Source: Xanthoparmelia taractica (Eukaryota > Ascomycota > Lecanoromycetes > Lecanorales > Parmeliaceae). Taken from it: DNA of 64,000 nt. Numbering within the stretch: position 1 is the stretch's first letter; each line of letters begins with the position of its first letter. The stretch covers positions 62,001 through 126,000 of the forward strand of contig JANQBS010000100.1 in NCBI GenBank assembly GCA_033085395.1, given 5' to 3'. This document shows, piece after piece, positions 31,728 to 43,643 of this stretch. The position numbers and the translations under genes are program-made. The notes beneath the pieces are model-generated. The model was not told the DNA's origin. It searched no databases and was given only the letters and a program-made list of their open reading frames with translations.

Positions 31728-34700
31728 ATGCCTAGGAAAGCGGTGTATGGACATCCTCAATGTAGTTCGAGGTCCACGAATCTGCAACTGACAGCTTCAA
31801 AGTGACTCGCGCATCCCCACTTTGATTAGAAATGCAGTACAGGTACGTTTGCTTATATGACTATCAAAAATGCACTCAAGGTCTGACTGCTTGTGCGCTT
31901 AGGAGAAAAAACGAAGCTTTTTCGTCGTCGTGGGAGACCGAGCGAAAGATGTCATCGTCCACTTGCATTACATCCTCTCCAGTGTGGACATCAAGCAGAA
32001 CAAATCAGTTCTATGGGCATATAAGAAGGACCTCTTGGGCTTTACAAGCCATCGGAAGAAGCGCGAGAACAAAATCAAGAAAGAGATCAAGCGAGGCATC
32101 CGGGAAGCGAACACCGAGGATCCCTTCGAACTCTTCCTTACGTTGCACAATATAAGATATGTCTACTACAAAGAAACCGAAAAGATACTCGGCAACACAT
32201 TTGGCATGTGTATACTACAAGACTTCGAAGCCATTACGCCCAACCTACTTGCGCGGACAATTGAGACTGTGGAAGGTGGAGGCATGGTTCTCTTGCTCCT
32301 CAAGGGCATGACCAGCCTAAAACAGCTCTATACCCTGTCAATGGATATTCATTCTCGATATCGGACCGAAGCCCATGGTGACGTGGTTGCTCGCTTTAAC
32401 GAACGCTTTGTGCTCTCGTTAGGTAGCTGCGACTCTTGCTTATTCGTAGATGATGAGCTTAATGTCCTGCCCATATCCGGCGGCAAAAACGTGAAGCCGC
32501 TACCTCCTCCAGACCCAGAAGAAGAGGGCAAGACGAAAGCGAGGATTGAGCTCGACGGTATCAAAGAGAGTTTGGTCGACACCCAGCCTGTTGGCTCTTT
32601 GGTCAAGATCGCAAAAACGTTTGATCAAGCAAAAGCACTGTTGACCTTTGTGGACGCAATTGCTGAAAAGACGCTGAGAAGCACTGTCACTCTGACAGCA
32701 GCCAGAGGACGCGGAAAGTCCGCCGCTCTTGGGGTAGCAATCGCAGCAGCTATAGCACATGGATATAGCAATATCTTCATAACGTCTCCTAGTCCTGAAA
32801 ATCTCAAAACGTTGTTTGAATTTCTCTTCAAGGGTTTCGACGCCCTCAACTACTTGGATCATGTTGACTATACTATCATCCAGTCGACTAATCCGGAATT
32901 CAATAAAGCCATTGTACGTGTGAATGTCCACCGGCAACACAGACAGACCATCCAATACATTCAACCCCAAGACGCGTATACCCTGGGCCAAGCAGAATTA
33001 GTTGTGATTGACGAGGCGGCAGCCATACCTCTTCCTCTTGTCAGGAAGCTCATGGGTCCATATCTCGTCTTTATGGCTTCAACCATCAATGGTTACGAGG
33101 GTACAGGCAGATCACTGTCCCTCAAACTAATACAGCAACTACGAGAACAATCTCGGGGAAGCTCCAAGCTGAATGGTGCAGCCGATGCAGAGGTAGCTGA
33201 TCGATCGACCGGCAAAGCTGCGGCTAATGGCGACATTGCTTCTGGTAGAGGTCGATCATTACGAGAGATCACACTTACAGAACCCATACGATATTCTCAA
33301 GGAGACTCGGTCGAGAACTGGCTGAACAAAGTCCTCTGCCTTGATGCTACCCTTCCAAGCTCCAAGCTAAATACCCAAGGATGTCCTCACCCCTCAAAGT
33401 GCGAGCTGTTACACGTCAATCGAGATACCCTGTTTTCTTTTCATCCTGTCTCCGAGAAATTTCTCCAGCAGATGATAGCTTTGTACGTTGCAAGCCACTA
33501 CAAGAACTCTCCCAACGACCTTCAATTGATGAGTGATGCTCCAGCCCACCAATTATTTGTCCTGGTTCCTCCAGTGGATGATCATAGCCCAAGATTACCG
33601 GAGCCATTGTGTGTGATACAGGTTGCATTGGAGGGCCAGATCAGTGGACAAAGCGTCCTGAGCAGCTTGAGTCGCGGTCAAAGAGCAGGTGGCGACTTGA
33701 TACCATGGCTCGTCAGTCAGCAGTTCCAAGACGAGGAGTTTGCAGGACTGTCTGGAGCTCGGATTGTCCGCATCGCCACTAACCCGGAGTACACCAACAT
33801 GGGCTACGGCAGCCGCGCCCTCACCCTTCTCATAGATTTTTACGAAGGCAAATTTGCCAATCTCTCTGAGTCCGAACCCACCGAAGCAGACTCTATCGTC
33901 CGCGTTACGGACGCTGAACTCGAATCCTCAACGCTCCAATCCGACAATGTCAAAGTCCGCGACATAAACAGCATGCCAGCTCTTTTCTCTCGCCTTTCTG
34001 AACGCCGTCCTCAGGCCCTGGACTACCTAGGCGTCTCCTTCGGCCTCACACCTCCACTCCATAAGTTCTGGAAGCGCGCCTCCTTCGCCCCAGTCTACCT
34101 ACGCCAGACAGCCAATGAGCTTACGGGCGAGCATTCCTGCGTTATGATACGCACGCTCTCCGATAGTAGTGGCAATACCGACAACGCCTGGCTCGGAGCC
34201 TACGCTCGAGACTTCCACAAACGCTTTCTTTCTCTTCTCTCCTTCCAATTCCGAGCGTTTCCGTCAATACTCGCACTCTCAATCATCGAGTCTGCCAACG
34301 CGGGCGCAAAACTCGACACAGCACATACCATTCAACCCCTCACCAAATCCGAGCTCGACGATTCCTTCTCGCCATTCGACCTCAAGCGTCTAGACAGCTA
34401 CGCAAACAACATGCTCGACTACCACGTCATCCTCGACATGATCCCTCCCATTGCGCATTTCTACTTTACAAACAAGCTGAAGCCTGCCGTCAGCCTAACA
34501 GGCGTACAATCGAGCATTCTGCTTGCAATTGGCCTGCAAAGAAAAGTATTAGAGGACGTGGAGAAGGAGCTCGGACTGCCATCGAGCCAACTCCTAGCCA
34601 TGTTCGTAAAGATCGCTCGGAAAGTATCATCCCACTTCCGTCGACTCCTTGAAGGCGCAGTCGCAGAGACGATGCCTCAACCTCCTCCTACCGCCAACGA

Positions 34701-35061
34701 TGACGCCGCCGACGGTGAAAAAGAGCAACGCTTCGCGCCCCTCCAAAAAAGCCTAGACGACGAACTCCGCGAAGGCGGCGAAGAAGTCGACAAAGAGCTC
34801 AAAGAGAAGCAGCGAGCGCTCATCGACGCCCTACCGCTCGACAAATACGAGATTGAAACCGGCGGCGCGGGCTGGGAGGAAGCGGAGAAGCAAGTCAAGC
34901 GCGCGCAGGCTAGAGGCGGGGCGAAGGAGGTGACGGTGAGTGTGAGGTCGGATCGGAAGGAGAGGAAGAGGAAGGGGGAGACGGCGGAGGATGTGTATAG
35001 GGAGGAGATTGGGGATAAGGAGGCTAAGAGGTTGAAGAAGGGGATGAGGAAGGTTAGGTAG
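31728..35061 (+). CDS. NAT10/Kre33 RNA cytidine acetyltransferase
   Basis: Makes N4-acetylcytidine in 18S rRNA and, with adaptors, tRNA, and is needed for small-subunit processing in the nucleolus. Three exons: a 17-base first exon 31728-31744, then 31803-31842, then 31903-35061, giving 1071 residues starting MPRKAVDSRIPTLIRNAVQ, which aligns with the known family start. Domains in order: N-terminal DUF1726; helicase-like RecD core with P-loop AARGRGKSAALG at about 283-295 and a Walker B-type VIDEAAAIPLP; GNAT acetyltransferase with IATNPEYTNMGYGSRAL at about 640-656; tRNA-binding C-terminal region; and a Lys/Arg-rich tail (KRKGE...KKGMRKVR) typical of nucleolar proteins. Length fits the family. 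No defects. Confidence 0.96.
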
Positions 35062-36634
35062 ATATTGCTCGCAGCTGCTTCCTAAATAAACTCTTTACAA
35101 GATTTACGATTCCGGGGTGTACTGCCGCAAGATGCATTCAGCACTAGGGGTGATATACTGAGATTGGGCGGCCAGATTATAGTAATAGTATAAACTCCCT
35201 CTCCTCCCAAACCCCACGAACCCACACACCAAGCAAGAACCCCCACCCACACAGAAACCCGAACCCAGCAACCCTCATACCCATAGTCATACCCACCACC
35301 ACCTTCTATTTACAACTCCCATCCATTCATTCCTCCATCCATCCCAACCTCCATCCATCCATCCCCCTTCCCTCCAACATCCCCAACATCCCCACCAATC
35401 ATTCGACCCGTGTCCCATTTCCAGCTGCTGCGTATCTAAATCTCTTGCGTTAACAAAGCACGCGCATCCCGTTGTATAAATAACCGCCAATTACCATCTC
35501 CGTCGCCATCATTACATTCATCATCGTGTCATCATCGTCATCAAAAGCTCGGGGTGGAAGACTCAGCGAGCTAACGGGACACCCACTTACATATTGATAT
35601 CCCAAGCGATAGCTGGCTTTCGGACAACGAACGACGATTGAAGCATAAGCGCGAACGAGTGGTTAACGAGGCCAAAAGACAACCGTGGGGGGGGGGTGAT
35701 GGTGACGTTTTGGGAAATCTATTCACGTGAACCTGTATTTATGTACCTGTGCTGGCCGCGTCGTCTGGCATCTTTCCGAGCTGATTATTTCCTGGTCCAG
35801 GATAATGGAAGCAGGTATTTGGTATAAACATGAGGGAAGAGAGGCAGGGCTTTGTTCGAAGTGTATCGAGTATGCAGGGGAAAGACCTGTGATTGAGTCT
35901 GGATCCTGCCGTGGTAGATAGAAAGCTAGCCTGGTAGGTGTGGCATAGTTTCAGGATCGTGCGAGCTGTACGTTTCTGGATTTCTGGCTGCATGCTATCA
36001 CCAGATTGGTGATCGAGTGACTTTAGCCAAGGTCGAGTAACGAGCCATGTATGGGTCACCAAAATCACTGAAGCAAGAGGTTCATGTGTGTCTGGCATTG
36101 AGTATGAGGTTTTGGGCAGGAGAGTAGGCGGGGGATGGATGTCAACAAGAGCAATTAAGCGGAAACAAGCGATAGGCGCATGGCTTTCTGCAGCAGAGGA
36201 GGAAGACCTGGGAGAGCTAGCAGAGCATGTAGATCATAAATCATACGCCAATCAAATGACGAAACCCGCTGTAGATGACGGCTCTGATATGCCGCGCTGA
36301 GGTCTTTTTTGTCTGCATCCCTAGATCAACAACTTCAAGAAGTACATATCACTGCAGTAATGCGAGTATTAGGCCTCAGGCAGGACGTTGGGCCACAATA
36401 CGCAAGAGGAGATAAAGCAGCTTACTCCTGAAAGCTTTTCATCATTCCAGCACCGATCGTAAACACATGACTGTTTGAACGAGTTTGCTAAACCCAAATC
36501 GCTCGTACGTCCCTATGCCTGTCTGATGCTGTGATGCTCCAAGCATATAAGGCCTTGACGCCTGCGCTATGCATAGTGTGCTCATTTCTAATATTAGATC
36601 CGCTCAAATCCGCTCAAGCGCTCACAGACGAACT
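35062..36634. other. Gene-free stretch after NAT10
   Basis: CATCCATCC-type repeats occur at 35320-35390 and a GGGGGGGG run near 35690. Short frames have no recognisable product. Confidence 0.5.
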
Positions 36635-38098
36635 TCAAGGGTTGCTGTTCTTCGGATCAGGACGTGGTTCGTGCCGCCTGGGCACGAAGTACTTGAGATC
36701 TGCCGTCACATGCGTATAGTTTGCTTCTCGGGGATGATATTCGGCGAAAACTCCGAGGACAAAGGAGCCGTTCGGCCCTGTCAGCTCAACGTCTCCGCGA
36801 ACGGCACAAGTCCCTCGTCCTATGTGTTTATCACGAGGAGGCTGCCAGTTCATGGCTAAGGTTCGACGGAATTCCATTATAGCAGAGTCTATATCTGAAT
36901 CTGGTTGTGGCAAAGATGGCAGCGATCCGTACATCTTCGAACCGTCAGAGGATGCTGGTTTGGCCGAGCCCTTGCTGCTACCCACATCAGACTTGGTATC
37001 AGACTTGGGATCAGACATCTTGTTCATTTGGGCACGATTTTGAGTTTCTTTTTGTGGGCTATTCGCTCGGAGCTGATCAACTGGTATGGCCCCAGCAGGC
37101 AAATGCGGGCTAGTACTCGACGAGGTTGGGGCGATGTTGAAAAGTTGCTTGAGCCTGGCTAGTTGCGCAGTGCCGTAGGTGCTACAACTTGCCCACAAAG
37201 ATTTCGCGACAGGCAAAGGCTTGAGCGCTGAATTGAGTCGAGCTACCTGTAAAGTGGAGACCGGCCTGGTGGTCCACGCAATGTAGTTATCAGTGATCTC
37301 CAAGCTACTAGCACATCAGCTCGCAGTCGGCCTCGCTTCTCACCAGGGTGGTCCTAACATACCCAGATCGTTCATATTCTGGTGGTGGGACACTTGGGAT
37401 AATAATGTCTAGCCAGATCCTCCGCAGAATTATGGGGACCCCAGTATATTGCTGTATGTCTTTCGTGCCAGCAAAAGCGGAATGGACGATTTCTGCTAAT
37501 TCCTCTAATACAGCATTAGCTTCTGGTATCCAATAATTGAGAAAACGAACATACTCTGAACGGCTACTCGTCTTTTACGATCCTGCCCGAACTCCGCAAA
37601 GCTTTGCCATTCCGGATCGCTATGCTTGTAGTACGTCTGCGGGACTTGCCGAATCCTCCCTAATGGAATGAAGAATGCATCTGCTGGTATGGTCTCGGGA
37701 ACTTGGACGTCATCCTCATCAATCTTGACATCTTGTACTTCGTTATTCGCGTTACTGCGAATCTCTAATTGCGTCTTTGAGGGGGCGCTAGAATTATCCA
37801 CCGTCTCTTCTTCCTCGACAGCCACATTCCTTAGTACACAGTAGTACACCATCGCCGAGCTGAGGGCTAAGTGATAGAAGAATTGTTTCGCGCGCCTTAA
37901 ATCATCATCAGCATTCTTGCTGTAAACGCGTCCTATAGGATATCCATGATCCTACCTTGGGAGGTCCCTCTTGAACCGCACTTCCTGAATCTTAATGTCA
38001 CCATTACGCCGTAGAAATGAATGTTGAGAGCGTGTGAGAGGCCGGAAACAGTTGGATGGCCGAGTGAGGACGGAGAGAGGCCGCAAGGATTTGGACAT
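36635..38098 (-). CDS. Mitochondrial-type protein of unknown function
   Basis: Four exons (38098-38008, 37932-37555, 37504-37363, 37307-36635) splice in frame to 427 residues. The start gives MSKSLRPLSVLTRPSNCFRP, rich in Arg, Ser and Leu without acidic residues, a classic matrix-targeting presequence. Then come KNADDDLRRAKQFFYHLALS and a hydrophobic MVYYCVLRNV. An acidic insert is followed by ADAFFIPLGRIRQVPQTYYK and DPEWQSFAEFGQDRKR, a helix KELAEIVHSAFAG, LEITDNYIAWTTRPVSTLQV, and a Ser/Lys/Asp-rich linker. The C-terminal block (GRGTCAVRGDVELTGPNGSF) is strand-like. I recognise this as an unnamed family seen in ascomycetes but know no function. It is divergent from Vps3844. Confidence 0.75.
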
Positions 38099-38381
38099 GA
38101 GTGAGGGTAGGCAAACTCTGTTGCCTTGAATATGCAGTGCTCGGAAGCGGCGTGTACCCTTCGTCTCGGATGGGTATTACATGTACCTTGAAGGGAAACG
38201 GAGGAGAGAGTGCGCTGTTGCATAAAATGATGTATTACAGCGAGGGCGTATTCTTCTAGGCTCTTTTCATTCTCTCATACGTAAGGCTGAGGAAGTAGCG
38301 TGCCCGGAGTTTACCCGATGGATCACCACATCATCCAAAGACGGTTGATCAGTACAGATACTTGTGGCGTCGCAGTTCAAT
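38099..38381. promoter_or_regulatory. Bidirectional promoter region, mitochondrial protein / Vps3844
   Basis: 283 bp between two outward-facing start codons. No specific element recognised. Confidence 0.5.
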
Positions 38382-39848
38382 ATGAAAGTGCTTGGAGGCC
38401 TCCTTTGGGCCAGCGCTGCTCTTGAAGCGTACACTGTCGTAGGAAAAGCTCTGATATACACTTCCGAGTCTTGGTCACGCCAAGCGGCAGTGGAGCCGCC
38501 TTCCATATCCCCTCATACAGCGCGGCTACTACTTGCTCAGCGATTGGGGTTGTCTCATTATCACAGCCTACAAGATGCGGATGAGCTAACTCTCGAAATC
38601 TTGAATGCATATGGAGGGGAACAACAATCGATCTTTACCCGTGAAGAAACGATCCAGGGCGCTGAAAAGCTACTGCTTATTGTTGAAGGCGTTGATGAAG
38701 GTAGCCTCTAATCGGTAGAGGTCGCGGATGAACATCTAAACTGACGCTATATTTCAGACGTCTTTGGTCAACCAGTCGCTCCGGCCTTCAAAATAGACCC
38801 ACAACCTTCAAGCTCACAAAACCTGGAATTAGCCGTTGATTTGCTCGATCAAGACCGGGATAGCAAGCAGAAGGGGCAGAACCCGTGTTATTTTAAGATC
38901 CCAGGTCGCTCGTTCCTTCGAGGTGGATTCAGCAGCCTTCATCTGGTAGGCCGAGTCTGATGCAGGCCGCAACATATCGCTGACACAATGACCAGAAAAG
39001 CCGTGATTGCGGGACGTGGTATAAAAGTTTGGATCATGACGAGAGCGGAGCATTGCGACAACCTACTTTGTCTACGTTCGAAGATGGTCGCGAAACCTTT
39101 AGTTCTGGTTCTGATGGACAGACGACTATTCTCCACATCTCATCCCTTGAGGTGCGCCTTCCCACAAAGACTCGCCGATCAGTCGTGGCTAATGCACACT
39201 CCTTAGGGACTCTCTTCCAAGGACGGTGACCAGTACCAGAAAAGTCTCTCTGAGATCAAAGCCTTTGTTGGCGATCTGCTCCGAAATAGCCGATCAATCT
39301 CGTGCACGATAGTCCTTATGCCTTTTGCGTCCAAAGATCTCAAGCGCAGTGCTACTTCTCTTTACGGGTCCTACAACAAGCCGCTTATGACTCGCCAGCA
39401 ACAGTCTGAAGAACCGCTCTCCTCCCCATCCACTGCCTCCTCGCCGCCTTCCTCCGAAGTCATGCCTCTTCAGGCATCCACTTCCCGACTTCCTCGCGGC
39501 ATCCTGCCAGTCTGTCACAAAACCCTTCAATCTTGCATCGCCACAACAAACAATTGTTCTGGCCATGGCACCGCTTACAAGAAGTCTAGCGGTGAAATCG
39601 ATTGCTTTGCCTGCAAATGCTCCAAGACCGTTTTGACGGATGACAAGGGCAGGTTGAAGACTGTGTACTGGGGTGGGCCTGCTTGCCAAAAGAAAGATAT
39701 AAGTGTGCCATTCTTCCTGTTGGCTGGCCTTTCGATTGCTCTTGTGGGTGCGGTGACCTGGGGAATCGGATTGATGGCGAGCATTGGGCAAGAGGAGCTA
39801 CCGAGTGTGATCGGAGCTGGTGTGGCCGGACCAAGGGCGCAGAAATAG
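38382..39848 (+). CDS. Vps3844-family membrane protein
   Basis: Family named for a fungal vacuolar-sorting protein with a conserved C-terminal domain (DUF3844). Four exons (38382-38700, 38758-38945, 38996-39151, 39207-39848) give 434 residues. ATG 38382 starts a signal peptide (MKVLGGLLWASAALEAYTVV). The luminal region is unremarkable up to about residue 330. The C-terminal domain has six or more Cys in an EGF-like spacing (CIATTNNCSGHG, CFACKC, YWGGPACQKKD). It is followed by one membrane span (ISVPFFLLAGLSIALVGAVT) and a short tail with GQEELPSVIGAGVAGP, matching the family closely. Expected in the ER/Golgi/vacuole route. The N-terminal two thirds is weakly conserved, so exons 2-3 are less certain than exon 4. 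Confidence 0.9.
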
Positions 39849-40268
39849 ATTTTGCAAGTGCGTGTGGGAAAGGGAAGAATGTACAGCATATGTAATTAGC
39901 TTACAGGCGTTGACAAGCGTATGTAAGATACCTCCTTTTGCTGTGATAGTATGACACAATCTACCCAGGCAGCTGGTCCCCGCGGCCAACTGCTATGGAC
40001 ACGGATGATATTCTGCAAATGATATCCATGAACTTTCAAATCTTATGGAACATCTAGTGGGCAACTGGCGGTCAAAAGTCTCATTATACTGTGTCCCCTC
40101 ACTAATAGCATGGCTAGGCCATCTTCAGGCCCTATCTAGCGTATAATACAATCCCTTTCCATCAATGCTCCATGGATAAGGCCCTTAATCCTCGCTGATG
40201 CCAAATGTCTTAGGAATTGCCGTATCTGGCAGAGTGGAGTATCTTCCGAACGTAAAAAGTAAAGCGTA
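39849..40268. other. Convergent intergenic region
   Basis: 3' flanks of Vps3844 and Tim17; no gene seen. Confidence 0.55.
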
Positions 40269-41009
40269 TCAAGCAACCATCGGACTCTGCGAGTCCACTG
40301 CTGCTGGTGGCGGACTGACAGCTGGCGGAGGTGCTGGAACCTATTCCTTGTGTCAGCACAAACAAGTTGGGGAAGAAGGGGGAGACGGAGTATCCGTACA
40401 TCCAGCCGCGTGTTCTCAGCCATCACTCTCTGTATACCTATTCCCACGCCCTCAATCACAGCCAAGAGAATCGCACATCCTATAGCAGAATTCCTCGCTG
40501 CTTTGAATCCTCCCCGTATAGCTAATGAACCGCCTGTGAGGAATCCTGCTCCAACTGGGACACCGTTAGCTTTGAGTCCCCACCGTTCACCCTGCTCCTA
40601 TCTCTTGCTCTTTTGTTGGCAGAGAACACATACTAGCATTCCAAGGATCCTCCTTCTTCCGAAAGCCCTTTACCGCACAGTCAAAGGTCGAAAATAAGCC
40701 TCCCCATACCCCGAAGTTCCCTCCTAATACTGGCGCACGAGCTTTGATGGCTGTGAGAGCGCCGATCCTTCGTTCGCCGTAGGGCGAGTTTCTGTAGCCT
40801 TTGACACCGTGCCAAACTGCTCCTCCGATTCCCTATATCAATTATCCTTTCAGCCAGTTTTCCTAGGAACAGTTTGGAGAGGCGATGGAACAGCTTTTGG
40901 CGTCGGGCGATGGTCTGGGGAGGCTGTGGGGTGGACTTACACCCATACAAAAAGCGCCACCAAAATCACTGAGAGCTACCCAAGGACAGGGATCCCGTGA
41001 GTGGTCCAT
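40269..41009 (-). CDS. Tim17, mitochondrial inner-membrane translocase subunit
   Basis: Core channel-forming subunit of the TIM23 presequence translocase. Four exons (41009-40941, 40832-40634, 40554-40400, 40340-40269) give 164 residues. It starts MDHSRDPCPWVALSDFGGAF and continues CMGGIGGAVWHGVKGYRNSP, GERRIGALTAIKARAPVLGG and FGVWGGLFSTFDCAVKGFRK, then DPWNAIGAGFLTGGSLAIRG and a fourth span ending RVMAENTRLDVPAPPP, all as in yeast Tim17. Cys residues in the first and second membrane-flanking positions are present. The short Pro/Ala tail is fungal-type. It faces away from the IMP-like peptidase, another inner-membrane protein-maturation gene, across 418 bp. Confidence 0.95.
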
Positions 41010-41427
41010 GTCTGCTTTTTTCTCAGAGCGAAAAGATGGTGAAAGGGACAGAGCCAAAAGCGTAGAGCTCTAGCTGGTCGTCAAGGAGGCTTGTGGCAAT
41101 GGCGCAAGGACTGGAACGATGGCGAGGAGGAAATGACTGTGAAGAGTAACGTGAGGTTGAATTAATGTCTCGATACCAATGTCAGCCTCGATAAAGCTTC
41201 GGTGACTGTCGTTGTTGTTCTATAGTCGCTGCGTTGAACAAGTGGTGATGATGCTTGAAACTTTTGCCTCGCCTATTCTTGCCGGCTTGGCTGGCCGGCA
41301 ATTTGCTCCCGGGCTCGATCTATTCTATGCAAGGAGACACATTTGGACGATGCGCAAGATTTATCAATTGCTGTGATGGCGTTGACAATGTCTGCAAGGA
41401 ATACGCTACAGCTGTCAATGGGTCGCC
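41010..41427. promoter_or_regulatory. Bidirectional promoter region, Tim17 / IMP-like peptidase
   Basis: 418 bp between outward-facing starts of two genes for mitochondrial inner-membrane proteins. GGCTGGCCGGCAA-type GC-rich motif near 41290. Confidence 0.5.
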
Positions 41428-42511
41428 ATGACACCTACGCTGAGGCCTTTACAGCCTCTTCTCAACATCACTACTCTCCGGTGGGGTTGCAGACCACGAC
41501 CAAGACATGTCTTCGGCATCCAGCGGTATCTGTTCCATGGTGGGAAGAGTGGAAAAGAGGTATTTCCATATCGTCAGTTATGGGGGAACTCGAAGCGAGA
41601 AGAATTGCTGAGGAGGTTGAAATTCCCTCGAGAGTATATGCCTTATTGGAGCAATGTCTGGTGGACTACAAGTCATATTCCACAGCTCTTGGTAGAGCTG
41701 GTACGTTGCGGAGTGCCATATTTCCTTCGGCGGATACGGACCCCCCGATCTACGGAGGCAAAAGGCATCATAGTCAAGAGCCGTGTGGGACGCTTCTTCC
41801 ATGATTTTGTCATAGAAACAGGCTACCTCACGTTGTTGAATATAACGATGCTACCTTGGGGCTTTTTGAGCATATCTTCGGGAAGCTCTATGGAACCCAC
41901 TCTCAGCGCGCATTCTTCGATACAATACAGCTCCTACGCTTATGTGGACACACAAGAGGTCAGTCGCGGAGATGTGGTTACTGTTCTAGCTCCTCACTAT
42001 GACGAAAAAAAGGAACTTCTGAATAAAAGACTAGCGGCTCTTGAAGGGGAGCGGGTAATGGTGGCTAGAACGCCAAAACTTTCAACACAGATTGTTCGGG
42101 TAAACTTCTCCGATATCATTACGGTTCTCAGTAGCGTATTCGCTGATGTTAAGATAGGTACCCCCCGGACACTGCTTCGTTATTGGGGATAATGCTCGAC
42201 ACTCTGGAGACTCAAGGCACTTCGGTACGCTGCCCATCGAAGCCATTGGGAGTAAAGTGCAATGGCAATGGGGCTGCGACGGATTTCGTTGGATAAACCA
42301 CAACCAGCACCCGTGGCTAAAGAACAAGGCCATAACACGCCTCGCACCTGGACAGAATCATCCCAACGAGCGTGAGCTTTTAGAACAGCAGCTAAAGAAG
42401 AGCCCGACAGTGGTGCCCAGACCTAAAGTAAGGCCTCTGCCTCCGCCGTCGCCTCCGAAGCAACAGCAAAAACCGAAGAAAGAGAGAAAAGATCCGAGGA
42501 AGAAAAGCTGA
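41428..42511 (+). CDS. S26 signal peptidase, IMP2-like, with long extensions
   Basis: Serine/lysine membrane protease related to mitochondrial inner-membrane peptidase, which clips sorting signals from intermembrane-space proteins. Two exons (41428-42099, 42158-42511) give 341 residues. An Arg-rich, acid-poor N-terminus looks like a presequence. A membrane span near 135-150 precedes the catalytic Ser, about residue 154 in GSSMEPTLS. The general-base Lys is about residue 200 in NKRLAALEGERV. After the splice comes VPPGHCFVIGDNARHSGDSR, the family's box E, then FGTLPIEAIGSKV. Classical IMP subunits are 160-190 residues. This one adds about 135 N-terminal residues and a Pro/Lys-rich tail (PPPSPPKQQQKPKKERK). 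It may be a fungal paralogue rather than IMP2 itself. Confidence 0.85.
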
Positions 42512-43643
42512 ACAGACAGCATCGTGCAGAACCTGAATTACCCCAATGCTTACTTCCAGGCGATCTTTAGCGGCACTCTAGTAGCCCGAATGTTCTGCGT
42601 GCTCAGTGATTGCTGGATTTTGGAATACGCCAACCGCAATCTTTGACTATGGAATGTTAGGCACTGTGCACAGGGGCGTAGTAAGCCGAACCAACCAGCC
42701 GTCTAAGTTCAGTAGCTGGCGCAGGCAAAATAATGTAGCCTTGGTTGGTAGCAGGTTTTCGATCTTTTTGCGCTTTTGCCTCTGCGAAAGCCACTTTTTT
42801 GGATGTTATCCTGATAATATAAGGCTCCTTGAAGGCAGCAGCATTGGGACACCAACACGCAGCATGTCCGCCTTGATCAAACACCGATGAAACGGTCCTT
42901 ATACCAAGCTAAGCCTAGTTCAATCTAGGGTACTCAATGACCGACCTTACTGCCTGCTTTCAAACATCGTTGAATAGTATCTCGTAAGCTCGACATCAGG
43001 TGACAACTCTCTGTTTTGAAATAAAGCATGCCTTTCATCAAGCGAATCATCTTCAACAGCGAGATATTTTCATGCCTCTACCCGCAATGCTTACGGTGGC
43101 AACAGCACCTTATCACTTTTTACAAGGTAGCAATCTGCAGATGATCCAGCCACCTTCCTTTTGGCTTCCAGGCATTTGACCCGAAAATCCCCCCCTCCAT
43201 GACTCCGGAAAATATGTGCTCTGTAGAATGAGTGGGGCATCTGGGCATTATTCTATTAGCCTCGAACCACAGTTACGCCCGAGCTGTACTCTCATGCTAC
43301 GTACTGAGTGGGTCTGTAAGACTGCACTGGTGAGATGTGGATATGGGAACCGAAATCAATGGACTGGTGGGCTAATGCAAATTGGATGCAGCGGGTTGGC
43401 GCAAAACTGGAAAGAGCGGACCGCCTTGCACAGTGGAAGGCTAAGCAGTCCAACTGCAATGCAAAACAGATTACGCAGCCTTCCATTTTACTCAGCAGAA
43501 CGCCTCATTTCTGCTATAGAAAAACAGAAGCAAAAGCCGGTTGTCCAGGAGACTTTGTCCTAAGTGCCACATTCAAGCTCTGGTCTTTCATACCATTTCT
43601 GCTAGAAACCCACGCGCACCACCATTCCCCCCCCTTGGACAGG
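42512..43643. other. No supported gene
   Basis: Short frames only; none has a recognisable product. Confidence 0.5.

Noticed and set aside
37523..37554. A 32-bp intron in the mitochondrial protein gene
   Set aside because: An alternative acceptor at 37505 gives a 50-bp intron in the same phase and a better junction (VQKELAEIV), so the shorter choice was dropped.
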